From contig URDQ01000084.1 in the NCBI GenBank assembly GCA_900546675.1, positions 1-6,581 on the forward strand: DNA of 6,581 nucleotides, in the 5' to 3' direction. The notes under the pieces are model-generated. The model ran no database searches and was not told where the DNA came from. It saw only the letters and a list, made by a program, of their open reading frames with translations. Every line of letters starts with the position of its first letter. Position 1 is the first letter of the stretch. This document shows positions 1 to 5,363 of this stretch, piece after piece. This DNA is from an uncultured Porphyromonas sp. GTDB lineage: Bacteria > Bacteroidota > Bacteroidia > Bacteroidales > Porphyromonadaceae. The position numbers and the translations under genes are program-made.

Positions 1-52
1 TATCAGAAGCTCGATGAAACCAATTCAGTTGCATTTGATAGTTGAATCTACA
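1..52 (+). repeat. Left arm of 52-bp terminal inverted repeat
   Basis: The first 52 bases are the exact reverse complement of the last 52 (6530-6581). Beyond base 52 the two arms differ at the next two bases, agree over TCCG (55-58) and then diverge. No coding frame or tRNA/rRNA feature was recognised in the arm. It contains a 5-bp inverted repeat, ATTCA (23-27) and TGAAT (43-47). No other copy was noticed inside the window. It could be the edge of a longer repeat family, a recombination site, or a contig end that stops in a repeat. The sequence alone does not separate these. Confidence 0.9.
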
Positions 53-64
53 CTTCCGTGAAGC

Positions 65-97
65 TTGGGTTAGAATGCGGTAAGGTTGCTAACTTTG
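65..97 (+). promoter_or_regulatory. Bacteroidetes-type promoter for the DUF486 gene
   Basis: TAACTTTG at 90-97 matches the Bacteroidetes -7 consensus TAnnTTTG exactly. A TTG at 65-67 can serve as the -33 element, although the 22-nt gap is slightly longer than the usual 19-21. Transcription would begin near 104, leaving a leader of about 25 nt before the ATG at 130. This placement argues against the in-frame upstream ATG at 58, which lies before the promoter. The promoter starts 13 bp inside the left inverted-repeat arm and faces into the window. Confidence 0.6.
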
Positions 98-129
98 CAC
101 TCCGTAATGTCTTATCTACAGATCTATCT

Positions 130-501
130 ATGAATCCTTGGTTAACGGTCGCTCTGCTGGTGGTCTCCAACGTCTTTATGACCTTCGCATGGTACGGACA
201 CATCAAGCTGGAGCAGATGCGGGTCATCACGGACCACACGCCACTCTATCTAGTTATCCTGCTGAGCTGGTGCTTAGCGCTCTTTGAGTACTCCTTTCAG
301 ATTCCAGCCAATCGCTATGGCTACGTCGGTAATGGCGGTGCCTTCAGCTTGATGCAGCTCAAAGTGATCCAAGAAGTGGTGTCGATTACGGTCTTTACGC
401 TCTTCTCGGTAATCTTCTTCCGTGGAGAGCCGTTGCAGTGGAATCACTTAGCCGCTTTCGCCTGCCTTGTCCTAGCGGTTTACTTTGTCTTCCTAAAGTG
501 A
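130..501 (+). CDS. DUF486 / DMT-superfamily small membrane protein
   Basis: Product of 123 residues of the DUF486 family (Pfam PF04342), distantly related to the drug/metabolite transporter superfamily; its substrate is unknown. About four membrane helices can be seen, at roughly residues 4-24, 37-57, 77-97 and 103-122. Family hallmarks are FMTFAWYGHIK (residues 16-26), an ALFEYSFQIPANR segment in the middle and a QLKVIQEV motif after it. Length and start fit the family when the ATG at 130 is used. The frame is open back to an ATG at 58, but the extra 24 residues are not family-like and precede the promoter. The gene has its own promoter and converges on the large minus-strand operon. Its TGA stop (499-501) spans the left boundary of a MITE-like insertion: only the first T is original target sequence, and the G and A come from the element. 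Confidence 0.88.
   Translation: MNPWLTVALLVVSNVFMTFAWYGHIKLEQMRVITDHTPLYLVILLSWCLALFEYSFQIPANRYGYVGNGGAFSLMQLKVIQEVVSITVFTLFSVIFFRGEPLQWNHLAAFACLVLAVYFVFLK
494..499. repeat. Left target-site duplication TAAAGT
   Basis: TAAAGT directly precedes the MITE-like element and recurs directly after it at 674-679. It includes the last Lys codon and the first base of the stop codon of the DUF486 gene. A duplication of this kind is the usual mark of DDE-transposase insertion. Confidence 0.6.
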
Positions 502-528
502 GACTGTTGCAAAAGTCAACAGTCTCAC
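498..528. terminator. Perfect 12-bp hairpin at gene end, possible bidirectional terminator
   Basis: GTGAGACTGTTG (498-509) pairs perfectly with CAACAGTCTCAC (517-528) around a 7-nt loop. The stem includes the DUF486 stop codon. A second hairpin, AATCTTGC (529-536) with GCAAGATT (539-546), follows at once. There is no strong U tract on either side: AATCTTG follows on the plus strand, and the minus strand continues TTTAGG. Intrinsic termination is therefore plausible but not clear. Position between two convergent transcription units supports a terminator or insulating role, while the sequence itself belongs to the inserted element. Confidence 0.4.
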
Positions 529-673
529 AATCTTGCTTGCAAGATTATCCAGACTTTGCAGAAAGGATGAAGCGCAAGGCGCTGAGGGTAAGGTCTGAAG
601 GGAGCATACCTCCGTATGTGACCGAAGCCGAATTCCGAAAGCAACGCAGCGATTCGCCTTTATGCAACAGTCT
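500..673. mobile_element. MITE-like non-autonomous element, 174 bp
   Basis: The ends carry AGACTGTTGCA (501-511) and its reverse complement TGCAACAGTCT (663-673), and TAAAGT abuts both sides (494-499, 674-679). A third inverted copy, CAACAGTCT (519-527 within the first hairpin), and a variant AGACTTTGCA (551-560) lie inside. From 551 to 575 the sequence is an imperfect inverted repeat of 649-673, so the right-hand 123 bp look like a core element with about 25-bp ends, while 500-550 is an added block of two hairpins. Further nested pairings in the middle are AAGGCG/CGCCTT (576-581, 655-660), GGTC/GACC (592-595, 620-623) and CATAC/GTATG (605-609, 614-618). No transposase is encoded, so mobility would need one in trans. 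MITEs are known in Porphyromonas; that this belongs to one of the described families is inference. Confidence 0.65.
529..546. repeat. Second palindrome inside the MITE-like element
   Basis: AATCTTGC and GCAAGATT form a perfect 8-bp inverted repeat around TT. It follows the 498-528 hairpin with no spacer, giving two adjacent stem-loops at the left end of the element. Confidence 0.7.
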
Positions 674-679
674 TAAAGT
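674..679. repeat. Right target-site duplication TAAAGT
   Basis: Second copy of the 6-bp direct repeat, abutting the right terminal repeat of the MITE-like element. Removing the element and one copy would restore CTA AAG TAG, so the ancestral DUF486 gene would end in the same Leu-Lys with a TAG stop, only 5 nt from the stop of the convergent glycosyltransferase gene. Confidence 0.6.
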
Positions 680-686
680 AGGAGGC

Positions 687-1706
687 TCACGAGGGGAGCT
701 GGTCGTAGGTGCGCCGACGACGAAGGTGGTACTGCCAGAGGAGCGAGTAGTGCGCTATGGGCGGGGTCGCTGTGACTTGGTACCAAGGCTGGTCGGTGGA
801 GAGGGCGAGCTGGCGACGGGTGCGGTAGAAGTCTCGCACGGCTCGTAGCACGGCTGTGGCGTGTCGGGGCTGCCCCTTGACGAGGAAGGTGAGGGCGGCG
901 AGCAGGTCTAGTGGCAGGCGACAGAGGAGGATGCGCCTACGGGCATACCGTGTGGGGAGGTTCTTGTAGAGCATACGGAGGTTGTTGCGAAAGTTGAGGT
1001 AGCTCTTCCTCGGGCTACCCATCTCGAGCGTAGCTCCTCCGAGATGGTAGACGACGCTGTCGGGGGTGTAGAGGATACGACCGCCTGCGAGCCAAAGGCG
1101 CCACGACAGATCTATCTCCTCCATATGAGCGAAGAAGCTCTCGTCAAAGCCCCCTACCCTCCAAAACGCTTCGCTTCTGACGAAGTAGCAAGCGCCTGTC
1201 GCCCAGAGTATCTCGCACTCATCGTCATACTGCCCGTGATCCAGCTCGACAGTGTCGAAGAGACGCCCCCGACAGTAGGGATAGCCCCAACGATCTAGCT
1301 CACCACCAGCAGCGCCAGCGTACTCAAACGCTTCGGGCTGGCGGTCACTGCGCAGCTTAGGTTGTACGGCAGCGTAGCCCTCCCTCAGCAAAGCCAGCGG
1401 ACGGTCGCACCAGTGGGGCGAGACACGTATGTCGCTATTGAGGAGACAATAATAAGAGTAGTCGAGCTGACGAAGTCCTTGGTTGTACCCCCCTGCGAAG
1501 CCGTAGTTTTCGGATAGACGGACGAGCTTGACTTGCGGGAAAGCCTCCTGCAGGTAAGCGATTGAGTCGTCAGTCGAACCGTTGTCTATGACCACGAGGT
1601 CGGCCACCTCAGGCGGTGTGTGCGCCACGAGGGGCGGGATGTACTCCTCGAGGAGCTTGCGCCCGTTCCAGTTGAGGACGACGATGGCTAGGTCGGGACG
1701 GCTCAT
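687..1706 (-). CDS. Family 2 glycosyltransferase (rhamnosyltransferase-like)
   Basis: Product of 339 residues that would transfer a sugar from a nucleotide-sugar donor to an envelope glycan or lipid-linked acceptor. The N-terminal GT-A fold is clear: IVVLNWNG (residues 8-15), VVIDNGSTDDS (38-48), ENYGFAGGYNQG (66-77) and the DXD-equivalent LLNSD (88-92). Later come TGACYFVR (170-177) and GGFDESFFAHMEEIDLSWR (185-203), which carries the acidic cluster expected around the catalytic base in WbbL-like GT2 enzymes. The C-terminal 90 or so residues are basic and probably associate with the membrane; no clear multi-helix domain is seen. I chose the ATG at 1706, 8 nt after the mtaB stop. The frame stays open to an ATG at 1754, but that overlaps mtaB and adds residues unlike the family. 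It is the last gene of the operon. Donor and acceptor cannot be named. Confidence 0.88.
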   Translation of the reverse strand: MSRPDLAIVVLNWNGRKLLEEYIPPLVAHTPPEVADLVVIDNGSTDDSIAYLQEAFPQVKLVRLSENYGFAGGYNQGLRQLDYSYYCLLNSDIRVSPHWCDRPLALLREGYAAVQPKLRSDRQPEAFEYAGAAGGELDRWGYPYCRGRLFDTVELDHGQYDDECEILWATGACYFVRSEAFWRVGGFDESFFAHMEEIDLSWRLWLAGGRILYTPDSVVYHLGGATLEMGSPRKSYLNFRNNLRMLYKNLPTRYARRRILLCRLPLDLLAALTFLVKGQPRHATAVLRAVRDFYRTRRQLALSTDQPWYQVTATPPIAHYSLLWQYHLRRRRTYDQLPS

Positions 1707-1714
1707 AGGTCGGC

Positions 1715-3079
1715 TTATGGCTTGGTGCTGAAGGTTTGTCGCCGCACGCTCCAATGCGCTAGCCGTGCGGGGGTGATGGCGCCGACGAGCTCAGAGTCGT
1801 ACGGCTGGGCAACGCGTATATAGTTGTCGGTGAAGCCCTCCATCATCTCGCCGTGGCGTGTCTCCTCCCAGAGGACGGGACGGACGGAACCAGCGAAGGG
1901 TGCGCAGAAGGCGTTGTGTCGCTCGCTAGAGAGGGCGAGGAGTTCCTTCGTGCGGAGTTTCTTTTCGGTTGCGGATACAGCGGGTTTGATCTCTAGAGCT
2001 TTGGTTCCTTTGCGCTCGCTATAGGGGAAGACGTGCAACTGGCTCCACGGTTGCTCTTGGAGGAAAGCTAAGGTCTCAGCGTGATGCTCGGGGAGTTCGC
2101 CCCGCATACCTGCAATGACATCGATACCGACGAAGGCATCAGGGATCAGCTCGTAGATGAGCTTAAGACGCTCGGCAAAGAGTGCCGTGTCGTAGTGCCG
2201 CCGCATCAGGCGCAGCACCTCGTCGGAGCCGGACTGGAGAGGAATATGGAAGTGCGGCATGAACTGCGCTGTCTCAGCGACGAACTGGATAATCTCTGGG
2301 GTCAGCAGCTCAGGCTCAATGGAGCCGATGCGGTAGCGGGCGATGCCTGCGACTTGTGTCAACTGGTGGAGCAGATCTAGGAGCGTTTCGCCCGTGGAGC
2401 GTCCGAAGTCTCCGATGTTGACACCTGTCAAGATAATCTCCTTGCCGCCAATCTCAGCAACACGCTCCGCCTGCGCCACCAGTGAGGCGATAGATCCGTT
2501 GCGGCTGACACCACGTGCGGCAGGTATGGTGCAATAGGTGCAGTAGTAGTTGCATCCGTCCTGGACCTTGAGGAAGTGGCGCGTGCGATCGTCCGAAGAG
2601 ACGCTCGGCTCGAAGTGTTGTAGCTCTCGGCGGGCGGTGACGTGGGGCGTAGCTGCTTGGGGCTGGTTGCGCTCTTGGTTGTGCTTTTGGCACAGCTCGG
2701 TGAGAAGCGATACGATCTCGCTCTTGCGTCCCGACCCGACGACGAGGTCTACGCCAGGCATCTGAGCGATCCGATCGCCCTGTAGCTGGGCATAGCAACC
2801 AGTCACGACAATGAGTGCCTCAGGGTACTCACGGTGCAGACGGTTGATGAGACTGCGGCACTTCTTGTCCGCCGTGTCGGTCACTGAGCAACTGTTGACG
2901 ATGCAGATATCAGGGACCACCTCCGTCGTGTGGTGATGCTCGTCAGAGATGCGCTCCACGCCCACGGTCGCTAGCTGGCGAGCGATGGTCGAGGTCTCGG
3001 CATAGTTGAGCCGACAGCCCAGTGTGTAAAAAGCAGCTCGCTTGCCAACGAGAGGGTGTAGTCGAGGGGTAATTATCAT
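1715..3079 (-). CDS. mtaB: tRNA (t6A37) C2-methylthiotransferase MtaB
   Basis: Product of 454 residues, a cytoplasmic radical-SAM iron-sulfur enzyme that converts t6A to ms2t6A at position 37 of tRNAs decoding ANN codons. The N-terminal methylthiotransferase domain has the three auxiliary-cluster cysteines: C22 in TLGCRLN, C64 in NSCSVT and C95 in TGCYAQ. The radical-SAM CxxxCxxC is C176-C180-C183 within QDGCNYYCTYCTIPAARG; the CTIP-ARG form is typical of MtaB rather than MiaB or RimO. LTGVNIG and HIPLQSGS follow as expected, and a TRAM-like end occupies roughly the last 65 residues. The start at 3079 overlaps the TGA of the upstream transporter gene as ATGA, which suggests translational coupling. 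A longer frame to 3142 runs inside the transporter gene and is not family-like. Length is normal for the family. Confidence 0.95.
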   Translation of the reverse strand: MIITPRLHPLVGKRAAFYTLGCRLNYAETSTIARQLATVGVERISDEHHHTTEVVPDICIVNSCSVTDTADKKCRSLINRLHREYPEALIVVTGCYAQLQGDRIAQMPGVDLVVGSGRKSEIVSLLTELCQKHNQERNQPQAATPHVTARRELQHFEPSVSSDDRTRHFLKVQDGCNYYCTYCTIPAARGVSRNGSIASLVAQAERVAEIGGKEIILTGVNIGDFGRSTGETLLDLLHQLTQVAGIARYRIGSIEPELLTPEIIQFVAETAQFMPHFHIPLQSGSDEVLRLMRRHYDTALFAERLKLIYELIPDAFVGIDVIAGMRGELPEHHAETLAFLQEQPWSQLHVFPYSERKGTKALEIKPAVSATEKKLRTKELLALSSERHNAFCAPFAGSVRPVLWEETRHGEMMEGFTDNYIRVAQPYDSELVGAITPARLAHWSVRRQTFSTKP

Positions 3080-3678
3080 ATAGAGTAGAGCAAAGCACCA
3101 GCAATGCCCGCCAAGACAATGAGCAGGATAGGATGTACCCACTTCTTGTACAGGAGGAGTCCCGTCACGGCAAAGATGATGAAGCTGCGGTAGTCGATGA
3201 AGTTTTCCGTGACGATGATATTGTCCACCGTGATCGGCGTGCCAGCGGGGAGTGTGAGGAGCGTCCAGAGCCCCGGCTGTATCATCAGCATCAGGGCAGC
3301 GGCCGCTATGAGTCCGACACTGGCGGGGCGTATGCCGAGGAAAGCAGCATCGACATAACGATTGTTCCTAAACGCTTGGAAGCTTCGAGAGATGATGAGA
3401 CAGAGTACGAAGGAGGGGAGCATCACTGCGGTCGTCGCTAGGAGCGAACCGAGGATGTTACCGCCCGTGACAACATAGCCTATGTAAGTCGCACTGTTGA
3501 TTCCGATAGGTCCTGGGGTCACTTGGCTCACAGCTACGATGTCGGTGAACTGCTGGTTGGTGAGCCAATGGTACTTATGGACCACTTCGTTTTGGATCAG
3601 CGAGAGCATAGCATAGCCCCCACCGAAGCCGAAGAGACCGATCTGAATGTAGACCCAAAAGAGCTGTAAGTAGATCAT
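3076..3678 (-). CDS. Half-size chromate-type (CHR) transporter, second subunit
   Basis: Product of 200 residues, a short-chain member of the CHR family (PF02417, ChrA) of anion exporters in the cytoplasmic membrane. FGFGGGYAMLSLIQ lies at residues 16-29 and the family signature SQVTPGPIGIN at 51-61, then about four to five further hydrophobic helices. Compared with the upstream partner it has an extra 20-30 residue stretch around residues 140-160 before the last helices. Short CHR proteins usually occur as adjacent pairs and are thought to form a heterodimer equivalent to one full-length ChrA. Here the partner is 12 nt upstream. Chromate is the founding substrate of the family, but nothing here shows the real one, and a housekeeping anion is as likely. 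The gene ends in an ATGA overlap with mtaB. Confidence 0.87.
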   Translation of the reverse strand: MIYLQLFWVYIQIGLFGFGGGYAMLSLIQNEVVHKYHWLTNQQFTDIVAVSQVTPGPIGINSATYIGYVVTGGNILGSLLATTAVMLPSFVLCLIISRSFQAFRNNRYVDAAFLGIRPASVGLIAAAALMLMIQPGLWTLLTLPAGTPITVDNIIVTENFIDYRSFIIFAVTGLLLYKKWVHPILLIVLAGIAGALLYSI

Positions 3679-3690
3679 TGTTTTGCCGTC

Positions 3691-4221
3691 CTAATCCCTT
3701 CTCATAATACTATAGATGATCCCTCCGAGGGCAGAGCCGAGGATGATCCAGACGGGTGAGACACCTATGAGCCAAACCAGCAGAGCGGATAGGATCGGTA
3801 TCCAGACGATGCGCCAGGTGCCTTTCATTGCATACCAAGTGGTGATGACGGGGATCGCAATCATCGCCACCACTGCAGGACGTATGCCATACATAACCCG
3901 CTGTACCCAGACGTTGTCATTAACCTCTTGGTAAAACATTGCCAAGAGCAAGATGATAATAAAGGAGGGCAAGGTCGCACCAATAGCACAAACCACCGCT
4001 CCGAGGTAGCCCTTCAGGCGATAGCCTATGAAGATGGACATATTCACCGCAAAAACCCCTGGTAGCGACTGCGACACCGCAAAGAGATCGATGAACTCCT
4101 CATTGGTCATCCAGTGGTTCTTCTCCACGACGTCATGCTGTATGAGCGAAAGCATAGCGTAGCCCCCACCGAAGGTAAAGCCCCCAATGCGTACGAATGT
4201 GATAAAGAGTCTCCAGAGCAT
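3691..4221 (-). CDS. Half-size chromate-type (CHR) transporter, first subunit
   Basis: Product of 176 residues of the CHR family (PF02417). FTFGGGYAMLSLIQ spans residues 15-28. The SQ-x-x-PGP signature of the partner is replaced here by SQSLPGVFAVN (50-60), so the second proline is a valine. About five to six hydrophobic segments follow, and the protein ends MRRD. It shares an identical 11-residue block, GGGYAMLSLIQ, with the downstream subunit, so the two are tandem paralogues that have diverged. I chose the ATG at 4221, where the family-like sequence MLWRLFITFVRIGG begins, 19 nt after the preceding gene. The frame is open to 4335, but the upstream 38 residues are rich in Ser and Thr, run antiparallel to nothing recognisable and overlap the neighbouring gene. 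Substrate unknown. Confidence 0.85.
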   Translation of the reverse strand: MLWRLFITFVRIGGFTFGGGYAMLSLIQHDVVEKNHWMTNEEFIDLFAVSQSLPGVFAVNMSIFIGYRLKGYLGAVVCAIGATLPSFIIILLLAMFYQEVNDNVWVQRVMYGIRPAVVAMIAIPVITTWYAMKGTWRIVWIPILSALLVWLIGVSPVWIILGSALGGIIYSIMRRD

Positions 4222-4240
4222 CTTAAAGGTTCCAGCTCGC

Positions 4241-4438
4241 CTATAGTCTGTTGCGTCGTGCGAAGTAAAGGACGAAGAGCAGGTTGAGAACGAGCAGTCC
4301 GCCACCACCGAGGAGGACGTAGAGCTTAGCCCCATCAGCGACAGAGAGCGCTACGATCATCCCTACGATAACGAGGATCATCAGGGCGAAGAGTGTCTTA
4401 TCGAGCCAATTGAGCGGCTTCTTTTTATTGCGGGTCAT
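4241..4438 (-). CDS. 65-residue two-helix membrane protein, unknown function
   Basis: I do not recognise a family. The product has a basic N-terminus (NKKK, residues 4-7), a hydrophobic helix at about 15-34, a short Ala-Asp-Gly-containing turn, a second helix at about 39-59 that includes four consecutive glycines (44-47), and a basic end, ARRNRL. The positive-inside rule puts both ends in the cytoplasm. It is probably a real gene: it fills the space between the MCE and CHR genes with gaps of 12 and 19 nt, keeps the operon's strand, and has no better competing frame. The context would allow a role as a small partner of the MCE protein or of the CHR pair, but nothing in the sequence decides between them. 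Confidence 0.68.
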   Translation of the reverse strand: MTRNKKKPLNWLDKTLFALMILVIVGMIVALSVADGAKLYVLLGGGGLLVLNLLFVLYFARRNRL

Positions 4439-4450
4439 AGAGGTTAGCGG

Positions 4451-5347
4451 TTAGAAGAGCGAGAGCTTGACATACTTCTTGGGGTTTGCCTTGATGTCTC
4501 GGATCAGGGCATCGAGACTGGTCGTGACACTGTCAATGCGGTTGTAGAGTCCATCTTCGTTGAGGAGGCGCCCCACGGTGCCATTGGACTGGTTGAGCGT
4601 CTGAGTGAAGCTCTTGAGTTCACGCGAGGTACTCTCTAGATTAGCTACCGTCTCTTGTAGCTGTAGCGAGTCGAGCCTAGAGGCAAAGTTTGCCACATCT
4701 GTCGAAGAGCCATCTATACGCTCCATAATCGAGGGAAGCGAGCGGAGCGACTGTTGTAGCTGAGCGGACGAAGCATTGATATGCTGAGCTGACTGACGCA
4801 CATCAGCGAGCGTCGGCTCTATGTTGGGATTCGAGAGGATCGCATTAGCTTGTAGCAAGACACTATCCATACGGCTGAGCGTGGTGGAGAGTCGTGGTAC
4901 AAACTCGTCTTGTAGCTGCTCCAAGCTCTTGGCAGATGCGCGTGTGGACATCGGTATGGTGTCCTTTGAATTGATATAGACTCCCTTATCTACCTCAGGG
5001 AGGATTAGATTGACCAGAGCACCACTAAAGAGCGTCTGGGCGACCTGCACTTGCGTACCTTGGGGTAGCTTGATGTCAGGATCTAGCGTGAGCGTGAGGA
5101 TCGTCTCGCCATTGTTGTGGTAGTCATACTTCATATCCCGCACAGAGCCCACCTTGTATCCATTGACGAAGACCCGTGTAGCCACATTGATCCCCGTCAC
5201 ATCATTCATAGAGACATAGTAGGTTTTAGAGCGTGCTGATATGGAGAGCCCCTTGAGGTAAGTGATCCCTAGATAGAGGATTAAGATCGCTAAGAGGGTG
5301 AAGAACCCTATCTTGACGGTCTGTCGTATGAGTCTTTTCTCTGGCAT
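4451..5347 (-). CDS. MCE/MlaD-family lipid-transport substrate-binding protein
   Basis: Product of 298 residues, anchored in the inner membrane by one helix (about 12-31) after a short basic cytoplasmic tail. The MCE domain covers about 38-117, with the FVNGYKVGSV segment (60-69), the LPQGTQV segment and SGALVNLILPE at its end. A long region of about 170 residues follows, rich in Ser, Gln, Leu and Asp with heptad-like spacing, and is predicted to form helical coiled coil across the periplasm. Family members form hexamers that carry phospholipids between the membranes with an MlaE/MlaF-type permease and ATPase. No such permease or ATPase gene is in this window. The gene sits 16 nt after the amidase. 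The role in lipid transport is inferred from the family. Confidence 0.88.
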   Translation of the reverse strand: MPEKRLIRQTVKIGFFTLLAILILYLGITYLKGLSISARSKTYYVSMNDVTGINVATRVFVNGYKVGSVRDMKYDYHNNGETILTLTLDPDIKLPQGTQVQVAQTLFSGALVNLILPEVDKGVYINSKDTIPMSTRASAKSLEQLQDEFVPRLSTTLSRMDSVLLQANAILSNPNIEPTLADVRQSAQHINASSAQLQQSLRSLPSIMERIDGSSTDVANFASRLDSLQLQETVANLESTSRELKSFTQTLNQSNGTVGRLLNEDGLYNRIDSVTTSLDALIRDIKANPKKYVKLSLF

Positions 5348-5363
5348 TGTGAAGCTGTGTCTC

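Noticed and set aside
1..52. The terminal repeat as the 3' end of a tRNA gene or an attachment site
   Set aside because: GTTGAATC faintly recalls a T-loop, but there is no GGTTCGAATCC consensus, no acceptor stem pairing and no integrase nearby.
58..129. Longer start for the DUF486 protein at ATG 58
   Set aside because: The extra 24 residues do not resemble the family, and the start lies upstream of the TAACTTTG promoter box.
567..848. Plus-strand open frame starting at an ATG inside the MITE-like element and running antisense into the glycosyltransferase gene
   Set aside because: Half of it is antisense to a well-supported gene and the rest is the inverted-repeat element. No promoter or family match is visible. 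The element may carry the frame by chance, and annotation of such repeats as small hypothetical proteins is a likely artefact.
1044..1298. Plus-strand frames antisense to the operon (for example 1044-1298, 2081-2380, 3133-3441, 5298-5612)
   Set aside because: All lie opposite strongly supported genes, with no recognisable domains or promoters. They are shadows of the coding strand.
2454..2798. Minus-strand 114-residue frame within mtaB
   Set aside because: It is a shifted frame of mtaB, rich in Arg and Pro as expected of an out-of-frame GC-rich reading, with no independent signals.
3080..3142. Longer start for MtaB inside the CHR gene
   Set aside because: It would overlap the upstream gene by over 60 bp and add residues before the usual N-terminus. 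The ATGA junction at 3076-3079 is a better start.
4222..4335. Longer start for the first CHR subunit
   Set aside because: The added 38 residues overlap the 65-residue gene and precede the normal family start at MLWRLF.
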